Assembly: GCA_031216445.1 (NCBI GenBank)
Contig: CM062219.1
Span: 15,227,001 to 15,291,000, forward strand
Length of the DNA stretch: 64,000 bases
Direction of reading: 5' to 3'
DNA from: Lateolabrax maculatus
Lineage: Eukaryota; Chordata; Actinopteri; Acropomatiformes; Lateolabracidae
Shown here: positions 23,640-34,769 of the stretch, in pieces
How positions within the stretch are numbered: position 1 is the first letter of the stretch
Layout of the letters: every line of letters starts with the position of its first letter
Translations under genes and position numbers: made by a program
Notes under the pieces: generated by a model
Databases searched by the model: none
Told to the model about the DNA's origin: nothing
Seen by the model: only the letters and a program-made list of their open reading frames with translations

Positions 23640-25420
23640 TATGACGCCCACGCACTGGGATATATTTATTTTATTTAATTGGGAGCTGTTTATAAGTTAA
23701 GCCTGTATACACCAAGTAGTGGTTCTGACAACAGGTAAACAAATCTTTTGACCTTCATACAGTACTACTGACCTTAAATGAAATAATAACAAAAAAGTGA
23801 TTCTTTAAAATATATTTTTCATACCAAAAATATTCTTCTTTTCCTATATTGCATATCCTATATTGAATAGTGTTTGTGGAATTAAATGCATAACTCCACA
23901 AATCAGAGGTCTGTACTGCAGCATGCTGATCCTTCTGACCTCAGCTCGCATCACTTAAGTCTGTCTCCTTCACTCCCTCGCACTCTAATCCATCCATCAT
24001 CTTTAATACTTAGGAAAAGAGCTTGGTTCTTAAAAATATTAATCACTTTCCCAGTGCATTCATGTACTTCCTCTCTCCTCTGCTTCTATAATGCCAGAGA
24101 TGCTATAAAAATGAATCTGTCTTAATATCTGATGTAGTTGTCAAAATCATTTCATTAAATTTCTCAATCCCATCACTTTTTATTTTATTTTTTTTTTTGT
24201 TATCAGATCAACCCTCACCCTTTCAGCATTCCTTCTGTCTCAGTTAAAGAGGAAAAATAAGACTTCAAAAAGTTGTACTGCCTGCAGATCAAAACTGTAT
24301 TTAAAGGAAAAGTATAACCCCAATCTTATTTAGGGTTACACAACTTTTTTTTTTCTCTTTTCATATGTCAATCATTAATGGAAAAGCAGCCAATCCTAAT
24401 GTTGTTAGAAATGGTGTTCATTATGGCCAGTTGTTAATCTGTTAATCAATTTTAAACAGATATTTTCAGTTTACTCAGTCATCTGTGTGTGCTGAAGCCT
24501 CTTGCCTTCTGTTTTATATATATACTTCAATGCCTGTCCATTGTTCAAGTGATCAAGTATTTATAATTGGTACTTTTCCTATTGAGTTATGCTATCTGTG
24601 GTAGTTCCCACACTTGTACTCACCATGCAATGCGTAGCTGCAAAGTTGCTGTTCATAACTCCTTGAACCGACTTGAACCTTTCAGGTCCATACATCAATG
24701 CTTTTCCTCCATACAGGACTTAGCTTGCAGTGCCTCCTTTACAGTGTCAGTAGTTGATGTGAATCTAAACCAGCTGAGCACTGGCATAATATGTGGTTAT
24801 TGTTGAGTTGCATTATTGTGTAACACACACATGCATGCTAATGTACGTCTGGTAGAAAAGAGCACCCACTGTTGTGAATAAACAGTTTTCAGAGATAACA
24901 CTTTTCTGGCAAATTTAATAACTCAGACTGTCTTCCAAATGATTTAAAATGGCACACAGCGATCCAAAGTGAGTCTTAATGTGTCATGTTGGCTTCTTGT
25001 GATTTAGGAGTCACTCCCAGTGATTCCCATGGCTCAGGCAATGTGATCCTTTGTTGTATCAATTATCCCTGAAGTCGCTCAAGGGAAGACTTTGATATAT
25101 GGCATATTACCTAGCGACTCCCTAGTTGGTGCGGTGCAGCTGTGTGTGTTCGTGTGAGTATGTTTCAAAGCAAAATGAACACATAGGGGAAATGTGTGTG
25201 CTTCTACATCAGCTATGGTTTATCACTTTTTCAGCCCACACACACTGTATATCCAATGAAATCTGACATATGGATATATATCCGAAGATAACATTTTCAT
25301 ATAATGCAGAGTCACTTTGGTATGGCAGACCCAATAAAACAGCTTGCAGTTTGTGTGTGTACCCATGAGGGTGGGGTGGGGGGTAGATGTCCTGTGTGAA
25401 AGGTTTGGATACGACATGTG
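23640..25420. other. Unique sequence, no gene seen
   Basis: No gene or known repeat is recognised. A T run lies near 24190-24200. Confidence 0.5.
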
Positions 25421-25428
25421 AATGTTAA

Positions 25429-25645
25429 CCCTTGTGTTGTCCTCTGGGTCAAGGTGACCCGGTGGCCGAAAATGTCCTTCTGAGTATGTAAATGTTGTTA
25501 TGCATGACATTTGTGATTCTTGAAGCGGTTATCTTTTGTTTTTAGTTTGTTTCTTGACAATAGGAACAGAGTAAGAAACAGAATAAAGGAAAAGGATGAC
25601 ACAAACATATGATACATCACCTCGACCCAGAGGACAACACAAGGG
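25429..25645. mobile_element. 217-bp MITE with TTAA flanks (piggyBac-like)
   Basis: The first 22 bases (25429-25450, beginning CCCTTGTGTTGTCCTC) are an exact reverse complement of the last 22 (25624-25645). Imperfect pairing continues for about seven more bases. TTAA stands directly outside both ends (25425-25428 and 25646-25649), as expected for piggyBac-type target duplication. The interior has no coding capacity, so the element is non-autonomous. The CCCTTGTGTTGTC terminus is one I recall from many fish genomes. Its intact ends imply recent or well-preserved insertion. Confidence 0.92.
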
Positions 25646-25649
25646 TTAA

Positions 25650-26445
25650 ATCAGGGGCAAAGGTTTGTTGAGTTTCTTTCCGGGGCAGAGCAGCAATTTG
25701 CGCATAGAAAGTTGATACTTTGGCAGAGCACAGTGGTTTTATAAGTTTTATACGCTTAAAGCAGTTCCATCCATCCTCTAAACTGTGGTGAAAGGGTTGT
25801 GGGAGTGAGGTCACTAATGATATGTCTGGAGGATTGAAGGAAGGAAAAACAATCAGGTGGTTACACAGATGAGCCATTTCTCTATGTAATCGGTACAGAA
25901 TATGACAGAGGGAACTGGCCATCATGATTAAAACAAAGATAGACCATTGCAGGAGAAGAGAAAATATCCAACATGTATGCATCATGTGAGACAAAGTGGT
26001 CCCAGAGAGAGGAAACAGTGGTGCCTTTGATGAGAGGAAGTGACGGATGAATAAGGTGGATGGTGTAACTGAAAGCTGTGGATGAGCTGGTAGTTTATGA
26101 CTGAAAAAGGAACATTGAACATATTTTTTTTGAATGACAGGTGTGGTTGAAAACATACACAACAACACTGATTTGTCTGTTATTTTGTGGAACAGCAAGT
26201 CTCAATAAATGTATTGATCACATAAACACAATCCACTTCACACAAGGACCAGACTGAAAAACATAAAATTAATAAGCTGATGCAGCTATGTAGTAGGTAG
26301 TTTAATATTGATTTTTCTTGCTGTGTCTTCTGTGTGTTTTAACCGTTCCCTCCCTCAGCATCATTCCCAGTATAAATCCACTTTATGCCCTTTCTATTTC
26401 CACTGGAAACACCTCCGGCAGAAGATTGGCAATTGCTCCTTAGGC
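25650..26445. other. No gene supported
   Basis: A 193-codon minus-strand frame (26198-25617) is open here. It runs into the MITE terminus, shows no domain and has uneven low-complexity composition. I do not annotate it as a gene. Confidence 0.5.
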
Positions 26446-26448
26446 ATT

Positions 26449-26469
26449 CCCCCCCCCCCCCCCCCCCCC
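26449..26469. repeat. Poly-C run of 21
   Basis: Twenty-one consecutive C residues on the plus strand. Homopolymer length may be inexact because of sequencing slippage. Confidence 0.85.
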
Positions 26470-26474
26470 TTATT

Positions 26475-27245
26475 TTCATCATAAATCAATGAAGTGGGAA
26501 AGGCAAATCTCACGGCTAACAATTTGACATTTGGGACTTAATAATAAGGGCTATAAATTAACAGATTGTACTGTACATGCGCAATATCTAACATTTTCAC
26601 TTGGACATTGTTCAACAATTCACAACATATTTTACTAGTATTAAAGTATTAAAGTCAGTAAATTAATATTCTAATTAGAGCTGCAAATGTGTGATTCATT
26701 TCATCCTTTGCTCTTTCCTCTTTCTGCCCTCCCTTTATTTATATTTTATACATAACTTTCATGGTGGAATTTCTCTTTTTCTTATTTTTTTCCCTTCACT
26801 CAATTAATGCTCATTGCCCAAAGGTAAAAGCGATATCGGAATATCTTAATGTATAAGTACTACAACCATTTCTCCTGGAAATTAGATAATTACACAACTA
26901 ATTCCCATTAGCAAATACATTTAGTAGGAAACATAATGCCACTAAGATTGCATTTTTTAACAACATAATGAAAAATAACATTTAGATACACTATAATCTT
27001 TTATTCCAATTTAATTTTGTATCTTCTGTGCTTATGTTTTCACTTCTCTGTTTCAATGAAGAATCCTGTACCTTTGCTGTCATCAGGGATCAACACGGTC
27101 ATGTATGTCATGAAATATGTAGCATACAGTATATCTCACATGTAGCCTTAAGGCCCTTTTAAAGGGACTGTAGTTTTATGATGTCCATTATTTCAGTGCT
27201 ATTACAGGTCAAATGGAGCGTACAATCAAATGGTGTTCCTGCACA
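26475..27245. other. AT-rich sequence rich in TAAT cores
   Basis: No gene is seen. Between 26830 and 26945 several AATTA/TAAT motifs are embedded in non-repetitive sequence, the texture of homeodomain-bound conserved elements. Conservation cannot be judged here. Confidence 0.35.
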
Positions 27246-27247
27246 GT

Positions 27248-27252
<5 letters not shown>

Positions 27253-27296
<44 letters not shown>
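27253..27296. repeat. (CA)22 microsatellite
   Basis: Uninterrupted CA dinucleotide repeat. Confidence 0.95.
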
Positions 27297-27297
<1 letters not shown>

Positions 27298-27963
27298 TAC
27301 ATGTCACGTCTTTGTTATTGTTTTGTACTTGTTTAGATGCACTTTTCTACCTCTAAACAGCAAGTCACAACCTTTAAAATGAGATACTTTATATAAAACT
27401 TCAGCTATAGAGAACAGTTTGAGTTGAAAGATGGGAGGTGGTGTGTACAGACATACAGTACATGTGGTAACAATTAAGATATTTTTGCAAAAAGAATTTT
27501 CTCACCACATAAATGTCCCCATCTTCAAGTATTTTGAGTTCTGCTACACTTGGGACATATTTAATCTTGTTTGTGTGTGTAAATTTGTATGTGCAAAGTG
27601 TATCTGTAAATGTGCATGTGTGTTGCTGTGGGGCCCTCTGTCTCATGGTTCGGGGGGTCCAACATTCTTAGTCAGATCTAGGGATCATCCCCGGATAGCT
27701 GGGAGCTGTGTGTGTGCGTGTGAGTGTGAGTTCTGACCCCAGTGAACCAGCGAGAAACTGACATTTCAATATGACAAAGAGAAAGGGAAAGAGAGAGGGG
27801 GGCAGACAGAGCAAATAAGAGAAATAAAGACTCAAAGGGAGAAAATTAAAACAAAATCAGCACAATGTATGTGAGGGAAAGACAGAAAGACATAAAAAGT
27901 AAAAAAAAAGGGATGAAGAGGAGGAAAACAAACAATTATGATAAAATACAACCCCATAGTGTA

Positions 27964-27965
<2 letters not shown>

Positions 27966-27994
<29 letters not shown>
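27966..27994. repeat. (TG)14 microsatellite
   Basis: Uninterrupted TG dinucleotide repeat within a purine-rich neighbourhood. Confidence 0.95.
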
Positions 27995-28294
27995 CTCCCT
28001 AGAGCACAAAGACAAAATACTTCTTCCTTTCTCCTTCCGTGGGTTCATTCCCTGGCTGTCTCCACCCCCTCTTCCATGACCATTTTTTATGCATTTCATT
28101 TTATTGCATTTCTGCTTTTCTGGACATTATAGCTGGATGTAATACACATAGGGAGTAATAAAAGATAAGAAATAGGCTGAGAAAGAGGAAGAGAAACAGA
28201 GAGTGAGGTGGTAACAATACCTGGCTGCATGCAGCGATGAAGCAATGCATGATGAAAAACGTGAGTTTGATGTTGTGCTGTTGCTCTCTTTCAG

Positions 28295-28543
28295 AGGCAA
28301 AACTTGTTCTTCTCTGACCTCCAGAAGAGTCAGGTTCAGCTACAGAACAGCAGCCCCTAGACCTGATAGGGAATCAGTGGTTTGCAGGTCAGCATCTCTA
28401 ACAGCAACGGTTCAAGTGTCTCTCTTCCCTGACCGTGAAGCTGTGCTATTAAAGCCAGAGAAGCCAGAGAGCTCCCACTAAGCTCCAAAGCAGTCTGCAG
28501 CTTGGAGAAACTCTGTAAAGGGAGTTTGTAAGTTCTGTAAAAG
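28295..28543 (+). other. Candidate exon (non-coding or UTR)
   Basis: A strong acceptor-like sequence (TTGCTCTCTTTCAG, ending 28294) and a strong donor-like sequence (AAAAG|GTATGTTATT, junction after 28543) bound 249 bases of more balanced composition. The longest frame stops at 28481 and resembles nothing, so a coding role is doubtful. If real it would suit a lncRNA or 5' UTR exon. Paired splice-like motifs arise by chance in sequence of this length. Confidence 0.25.
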
Positions 28544-28689
28544 GTATGTTATTTGGACAAGCAGCAGCTGAGTTTGGGGATAGAACATTGTTCAGGGATT
28601 AAACATTGAATGACATGACAGCCATGACCTACCGAACTACAAATAGCTTAAAAGTTTCTTGGCCGCCTATGGGCAGAAGTACACAAGCT

Positions 28690-29165
28690 TCTGACAAAGT
28701 ATGTGGACACCCAAACTTTACAGCATTATGTGATAGTTGAACATAATCAACAATTTCAAAAAATAAAAAATAATATCCTGCTATAACATCCTCCACTTTT
28801 CTGTGAAGGCTTTCCACAAGAACCTGGCTGCAGGGATTTGCTCACATTCAGCCACAAAAGCACGAGTGAGGTCAGTCACCAATGTTGGGTGATAAGCCCT
28901 GGCTCACAGTTGATGTTCCAATTCATCCCAAAGGTGTTGGATGGGGTTGAGTTCAGTGTCAGACATCTGTGCAGGCCAGTCAAGTTCCTCTACACCAAAC
29001 TTAAAAAAACAATGTATGTACCTGACTTTGTGCATGTTGAAACAGGAAAAGAACTGTTGCCACGCAGTTGGAAGCACACTATTGTCTAAAATAACATTGA
29101 ATGCTGTATTATGATTTCCCTTATTTTGAACTACAGGGCCTAGCCTAAACCATTATCACTGTTCA
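28690..29165 (-). mobile_element. Antisense Tc1/mariner transposase relic
   Basis: The minus strand encodes the C-terminal third of a Tc1-type transposase: KFGVEELDWPAQ near 29020-28975, then LNPIQHLWDELEHQ spanning the third catalytic block, then LTRAFVAECEQIPAAR. The DDE-triad neighbourhood that normally reads W.AQSPDLNPIEH is disturbed by two extra residues, and a TGA interrupts the frame near 28905. At 28697-28712 the terminal inverted repeat is visible as AAAGTATGTGGACACC. The upstream half of the transposase survives only as the segment to about 29165 (AAGCACACTATTGTCTAAAA, CCTAGCCTAAACC); the other terminus is missing. The copy is dead. Confidence 0.88.
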
Positions 29166-29348
29166 AGTATATGTTAAAGTGTAGTCTAGGCTGATATGAA
29201 TCCTAACAAATCAGCTTTGAATTGCAGTGTATTGAATTTGAAGCTATCTGTGAGGGATCGATGTACATCGCTAGATGGGAGGAAAAAAGAAAATTTGATA
29301 TACTGTGATGTCTGAACTTATTACAATAAGATTACAGTGAATACATTC

Positions 29349-29607
29349 GGTAACACTTTGTTTGAAGGGGTGTGCTTTAAGACTGACAACACACCTGTCA
29401 TGGATATTAAGGAGTCTTTATGTATGTTTAGGACTCTTGTCATTAAGTGTCATTGGCTCAGTTATGTCGTTTTTAATGCAAAGTTTACATTGTTTGAGAT
29501 GCCTTTGCTATGAGAACTTGACATTCATGTTTGTGACAGGTGTCATGTCGTGGTTATGGCAGTTTCATGTCAGTCTTATGCACAACCCCTTCAAATAAAA
29601 TGTTACC
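29349..29607. mobile_element. 259-bp MITE with GGTAACA ends
   Basis: The left end (GGTAACACTTTGTTTGAAGG, continuing through AAGACTGACA) pairs with the right end, whose reverse complement starts GGTAACATTTTATTTGAAGG. The inverted repeats are about 40 bases with two single-base length differences and a few substitutions. Eight bases outside each end (ATACATTC and ACACTTTC) agree at six positions, a decayed candidate for an 8-bp hAT-type duplication. The interior is full of TGACA/TGTCA motifs and has no coding content. I recognise it as a widespread fish element. Confidence 0.88.
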
Positions 29608-29919
29608 ACACTTTCTAATGGTACCACCAATAATGATCTGAGGGCAGCGGGGTGTTAGAAAAGGGCCAGCAGGGACATACGAAAGCAAGGGAATGGACAG
29701 AGAGATACATTGTTATAGTTATGGGGGGACGTCTGTGTGGGAGAATTGCAAAGAAGTGTAGAGAAACTCAATGGAAAAGCAACAGAAGGGCACATGTTAA
29801 ATTGATATAGTTATGGAGAAATATATTATAAAATTATATTATTATATAATATGATTATATTATCTACCTAAATCACAAATCACAGATGCATTATGGGGGT
29901 ACATCTAAGCATGTGCCTG

Positions 29920-30215
29920 GTCAGACCATGTGGCTGATGGGGGAATGCCCAGGGGGCAACTCCACTGGTTGCAAAAAGAAGTCCAGTTGTATAGAAGTCT
30001 ATGAGAAAATGGCCGTACAAACATTTTCCTAATAAGTTTATGATCTCAGTCGCTAATTTCAAATCTTCTTCAGTACAGCATGATGTTCATTTTGTAAAGA
30101 GTAAAACAGACGATAAAACAGCATATGTTTTCGGTGGCTTCAAAACAGCTGCCCACAAACCAATGGGTGATGTCATGGTGGCTATGTCCATTTCTTTTGT
30201 ACAGTCTATGGGTTA
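29920..30215 (+). repeat. Dispersed percomorph repeat (non-coding)
   Basis: Contains TTGCAAAAAGAAGTCCAGTT, GTATAGAAGTCTATGAGAAA, TTTCAAATCTTCTTCAGTAC, CAGCATGATGTTCATTTTGT and GATGTCATGGTGGCTATGTC, ending TACAGTCTATGG. These blocks in this order mark a very common percomorph repeat. The CTATGAGAAA near the left and ACAGTCTATGG at the right are probably part of its consensus. No coding frame is preserved. Confidence 0.7.
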
Positions 30216-30219
30216 GACC

Positions 30220-31260
30220 AGAAAGTGGCACAGCAAAAAGTATCTGCACATCCTTGCGAAATAGGTGGCACAGAAATGTTTGGGATATAGTGACTACTTG
30301 CAGGGCAGCCTAGCAGTGAGCAAGCTATCTGGGTTCTTAACCAGTCAATAAATGAAACTGTCAATTCAAGAGCAAGGTTATATAAAATTGGATGGCGCAA
30401 CACAGATAGAATGATAGCTTCCTCTCTTTTCTCAAAGGTCAGCACTGTCAAAATAGTTTGTTATTGTTTAACAGTGCAAACTCGCATGTAACTTTACACA
30501 AAAGCTCCACTTGAACTGACTTCTTATTTAATATTTTAAATATTCTTTCTTCTTCCTCTTTATTTCCTTTGGTAAAAAGCAGCTTGCTTGGCTTGCTGAA
30601 CCCAGCTACTGAGGTTAAGTATTTGATTTATAGGCTGTTAACTCTTTGCCATCGTTTAGAGCTGCCAAGGAGCAGAGTTGGCTGGTGCAGTTTAAAAGAT
30701 AATCCTGGTTATTTTCAACCTAGGCTGTAATTTGCCAAAATTTCATTGTAGAAGTGGGGAGTAATCTTTTGAAGGATATAAAAGAAGGCAGAGGAAGAGG
30801 ACAAAGGAAGGATGGAAGTCTGGAGAGACTGTGCTCTGATTTATTTTTCTCTAGTTCTTTCTCTCTTAACAAACACACAATCTTCAAAACCACATATGCA
30901 TACTCTATATGCTCAAGGGCACAATCAAACATACTACTCTGTGACAAGGTGAAGGCTTTTTCATGCGCTACATTCTCTGTGGAGGGCCACTGAGGAATAA
31001 GATAAGGAGCAAGGCAAAGAACAGAAAGGAGAAAAGTAGACTGACAGAGGCATCATGAGATGTTGAGTATGCAATGTTTTTTAAAAGATCATTAAGTCGG
31101 CGGGCCAATTTGAAGAGGACAGGAGAGGTTGAGAAGCAGTCAATTGATGGAGGGATAATCATAGTTATACTGAGAAGAGGGGGAAAAATCCCTGTAGTTG
31201 TGGATGTGTGCTGCATATGTGAGTGGAGATATATTGCATGTATGCATGTAATATATGAAT
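30220..31260. other. Unique sequence, no gene seen
   Basis: No recognisable gene or repeat family. Confidence 0.5.
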
Positions 31261-31262
31261 GT

Positions 31263-31263
<1 letters not shown>

Positions 31264-31303
<40 letters not shown>
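31264..31303. repeat. (TG)20 microsatellite
   Basis: Uninterrupted TG dinucleotide repeat. Confidence 0.95.
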
Positions 31304-31306
<3 letters not shown>

Positions 31307-31309
31307 CAG

Positions 31310-33300
31310 GTGCAGAGGGAATAGTGATTAAGATTTATATTTTATTCCTGCATGTCTGCTAGTCTGTCCCATTTAGACACTAAAGATGTACTGCTGGTAT
31401 AAATGCATAAACACACAGAAAACACACTGAAATGAAAGCACACACACTTTTCATTTTGACAAGAAGGCATAAGTGCACACTGTTTTTTCTGCTATGGAAA
31501 AGTGACAAACCATATGAGGAGGAGATGAGAGGAAGAGAAAGGAAAGAGGGGTAGGGGAGGGAGAGGAGAGATGGCATGTTTGCTGAATGCCTCCTGAAGA
31601 AACACTGACTGTCTATGTAACGTTATCACCTTGAAGAGAAGAAATTAGTTATGGGGTTAACTGCTTTATGTTCAAAGTATCAGTTTTTGGTTCTCGTAAA
31701 TCTTCATATAAATCATGTGTTCAGCTGGAGAACTGGCAGCTACAGTGTTGGCCCCTTTCAATGCTTACATCAAAAACGCGATTACATTAGATTTTACAAG
31801 ACATATGTCAATCTTTTTGTTAGCATATGCTATGAAGAGCTCATTTGTTATCCTATTATTCCCTGTTTCTGCTTAAGCCTAGTTAAATTACAAATGCAGT
31901 AATATGGTATAAATCCGTAACACCAGAGAGTAAAACACCAGTAAAATGAAACTTAAATGGCTTGCTACAGTACATGTAGCAGAGAGAAGTGCCTTCCCTT
32001 TGAGGGAAGCAACAGCAAAGCTCATGTTTTCACCAAACGCTTTCAATAAAGCCTTTATTATATTCAGACACTTGAGATTTTGCAAGCTATGTAATTATAG
32101 CATATACAATGCCCTGATTACAACTAGTACAACAGACCTTTATATGCTCACAATACAATTATTATATCTTGTAAAGGCTTGAGAGTTGCTTGTATAATGT
32201 TGAAATGGCAGCTCATGCTAATGTCTATCAGTGTAGTTGATGCCAAAGTAGCTATTCAGTGTCTTGAATAAGATTTTAACAGGGTGTGCTGCTTGAATCT
32301 GAGATATTGTTTTATCCCCCCCCCCCAACACAGAGAGGTCAAAGGTCAAGACAGGCAACAGAAGAGCACAGATGTGGAGCTGGTAGGGAGTCAGTGCCTT
32401 GCTCAGGGATGGAAGGTGGTTTGCAATAATGAAGCTTGAAGCAGGTGCATGCTCCTAACCTCATCAGTGTAGAATAATGTGTGCTGGAAGTGGTTTGGTG
32501 AAATGACTGTCAACTGGATCATATTATACAGTGGCTGACGGTTATTCTTTCAGCTCTGTGAAGGATCTCTGGGGGCTTTTTCACGTTGTCTTGTCTCACT
32601 TTATTAAGGATGTTTATTAGTTAAATGAATAATCTGTAAACATAAAAACACTATAGCTATTGGAGAGGCAAGAATTCCCCCGAAGGGAGAGGCCAAATAA
32701 GTTTTGCTATAAACAAAAGCTTCTCAAAAACGCTTTTCAAAATCCAAATTGACAAAAACAACATTATGCCTTTTATCATTCTGTCTGTTTATGCTGCATC
32801 TTACTTATTTAACCATCTATGACACCTTGAAAGGTCTGTAGTCTTCGGTGGAGGACTGCTGGAATAATAGATGCAAAACTATGTTTCGTGATGAAATGAA
32901 AGAAGATTTTTGGAGTTGCCAAGATTTATTTTACACATTTATTACACAGTTTTGTTTAAAACTAATTTAGATTTGCCAGTCAATGCAAATGCAATCCAAA
33001 TTTGCCGTCTGGTAAGGAGCCCAACAATCAGTAGAAGACAGTATTTGTGACCTTTAGAATTAAGGTGTGAGAAGAGTACAGAATAAAGGCAACAAAAGAA
33101 GAACAAAAGCACAAGAACTAATGAGAGGGAGAAAGGAGACCGGGGCAGCATGAGTTTCAGAAATTATAGATAAAGAATAATGACAATACCCTCAGAAATG
33201 TTCTCAAACATGAAAATATAACTCTAATTTTCCTCCTCCTCCTTTGCTGACCCAATTCCACTTGTTATGCCTCGCTGTTGCCTGTAAAAGAGCAAAAAGC
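31310..33300. other. Unique sequence, no gene seen
   Basis: No gene is supported. A short C run lies at about 32318-32327. Pure A/G stretches occur near 31510-31570. Confidence 0.5.
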
Positions 33301-33640
33301 GAGTGAGTGGAGAAATGAGGTGTGAACAGAGCTATTTAACTAGACGGCTCCAATCTGACTTAATGGACTGAATAACTGACTGGTTGACTAACTTACTGTA
33401 CAGGCTGACTGGATGAGTGACAGGATGGTGAGCCGATTTGCAGGCTGACAGCTGAATAATGCAGCAACTGAACACTAGCTGTTTTGGCCAGAATTCAGGT
33501 GGCTGTCTAGACCAAGCTAACTCACTGACGGAGCAAATGAGTCATTGGTTGATTTTCTTGATTGAACGACTTTCCGACACTCCGCTAAATGGCTGGGGGA
33601 TTGGGTGACAGGCTGGTTAACAGACTGATGATGTGGCCAG
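33300..33640. repeat. Degenerate GACT/GGCTGACT-type repeat
   Basis: Motifs such as ACTGACTGGTTGACTAAC, CAGGCTGACTGGATGAGTGA and GACAGGCTGGTTAACAGACTG recur irregularly with a rough 4-bp periodicity. It is best read as an old, eroded tetranucleotide repeat. Confidence 0.5.
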
Positions 33641-34740
33641 GTGCTGCTCTCTGATTGCCTCTTTTCTTTTTCGTCTCCCATCCCCCTGTTTCTTTTCCAC
33701 TGGTCTTATTCTTACCTTTTTCCTATTTCCACTCAATGCATCACAACAGTAATGAACCCAAATGTAATAAAATCTGTAATATATAATAATAAAACACATC
33801 ATCAACAACACTGTAATGCCATCCCTCAGTGGTCACATACATTAATTTCCCATTTTCCTTCAACTTTACACTGGACTGAGAAGCTATTCTCATGTATAAA
33901 TGCATCATTTAGCAGCTGATTAAAAATCCTATGTTCTGCTGAGACATAATATTTAAAAAGCAGTTTATTACAATCTTTTTTTTTTATTCTATACTGGTGA
34001 GCATTAAATGTTAGTATGGGATCATGGTTGGACTCATGGTTAAATTGAACATGAGTCACTTTCTGCAGAGTGGCTCCTTTTAACAGCACTTCGGGGAGAG
34101 AAGAGGCAGCCAACTGTGGACAGATGACATACATAGGCGCCTGAACAATGGAGCAAGTGGAGCAAATACATCCCCATTATTATTAGTGAGGGGGAGCAAA
34201 CTTATGGTTTTGCTACCCCACTTTTTGTCTTTTTAAAAATAAGGGTTCGTCATACAGTCCCCACAATCAGGTCGTTCTATTTGAGCAGCCTATATCAATG
34301 ATCAATTTACTACTTTCAGCGACTGATAAAACAAGAAATATAAAAAAAAAATCTCACGCTGTGATGTGTCTGACACGCCACGCAGTGCATCCCGCCGAAA
34401 ACTGTGAAACAGTTAGAACTACATTGAAAAGCAAGCAACAAACTAGTAAATAAAGTCTGTAGTTGGGCCAACATTGTATTGAAGTACAAAACAGTACTTT
34501 TTTTAGGGGTGGCAAGACTGGTAATAAGACAGTGGCGTGAAGTATCGCAGAGTCACGTGTTGATGAGTGCCGTCGAAAGTCACACAAACCTGAGCCCATG
34601 CCGCTGCTGAAAACTCAAATCACAAGGGGAAAAACGTGGTTCTGTATCATCTTTAAAAAAAAATTAATAAAACGTTCTGTTTTTGCTGTCAAGGCTGAAG
34701 ACTAGACGAGACTAGCCAGACAAGACGCAGTGAGGCTGCT
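33640..34740. other. Unique sequence, no gene seen
   Basis: No recognised gene. The part after 34360 has somewhat more CpG than its surroundings. Confidence 0.45.
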
Positions 34741-34744
34741 AGGC

Positions 34745-34765
34745 GCTGCTGCTGCTGCTGCTGCT
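34745..34765. repeat. (GCT)7 trinucleotide repeat
   Basis: Seven GCT units. They lie within a plus-strand frame from 34730 that opens with GTG, not ATG, and has no recognised domain, so the polyalanine reading is probably not translated. Confidence 0.9.
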
Positions 34766-34769
34766 ACCT

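Noticed and set aside
25617..26198. 193-codon minus-strand open frame
   Set aside because: It ends inside the terminal repeat of the MITE, has no recognisable domain or signal, and no splice or poly(A) context. Probably chance, though it is the longest ATG frame in the window.
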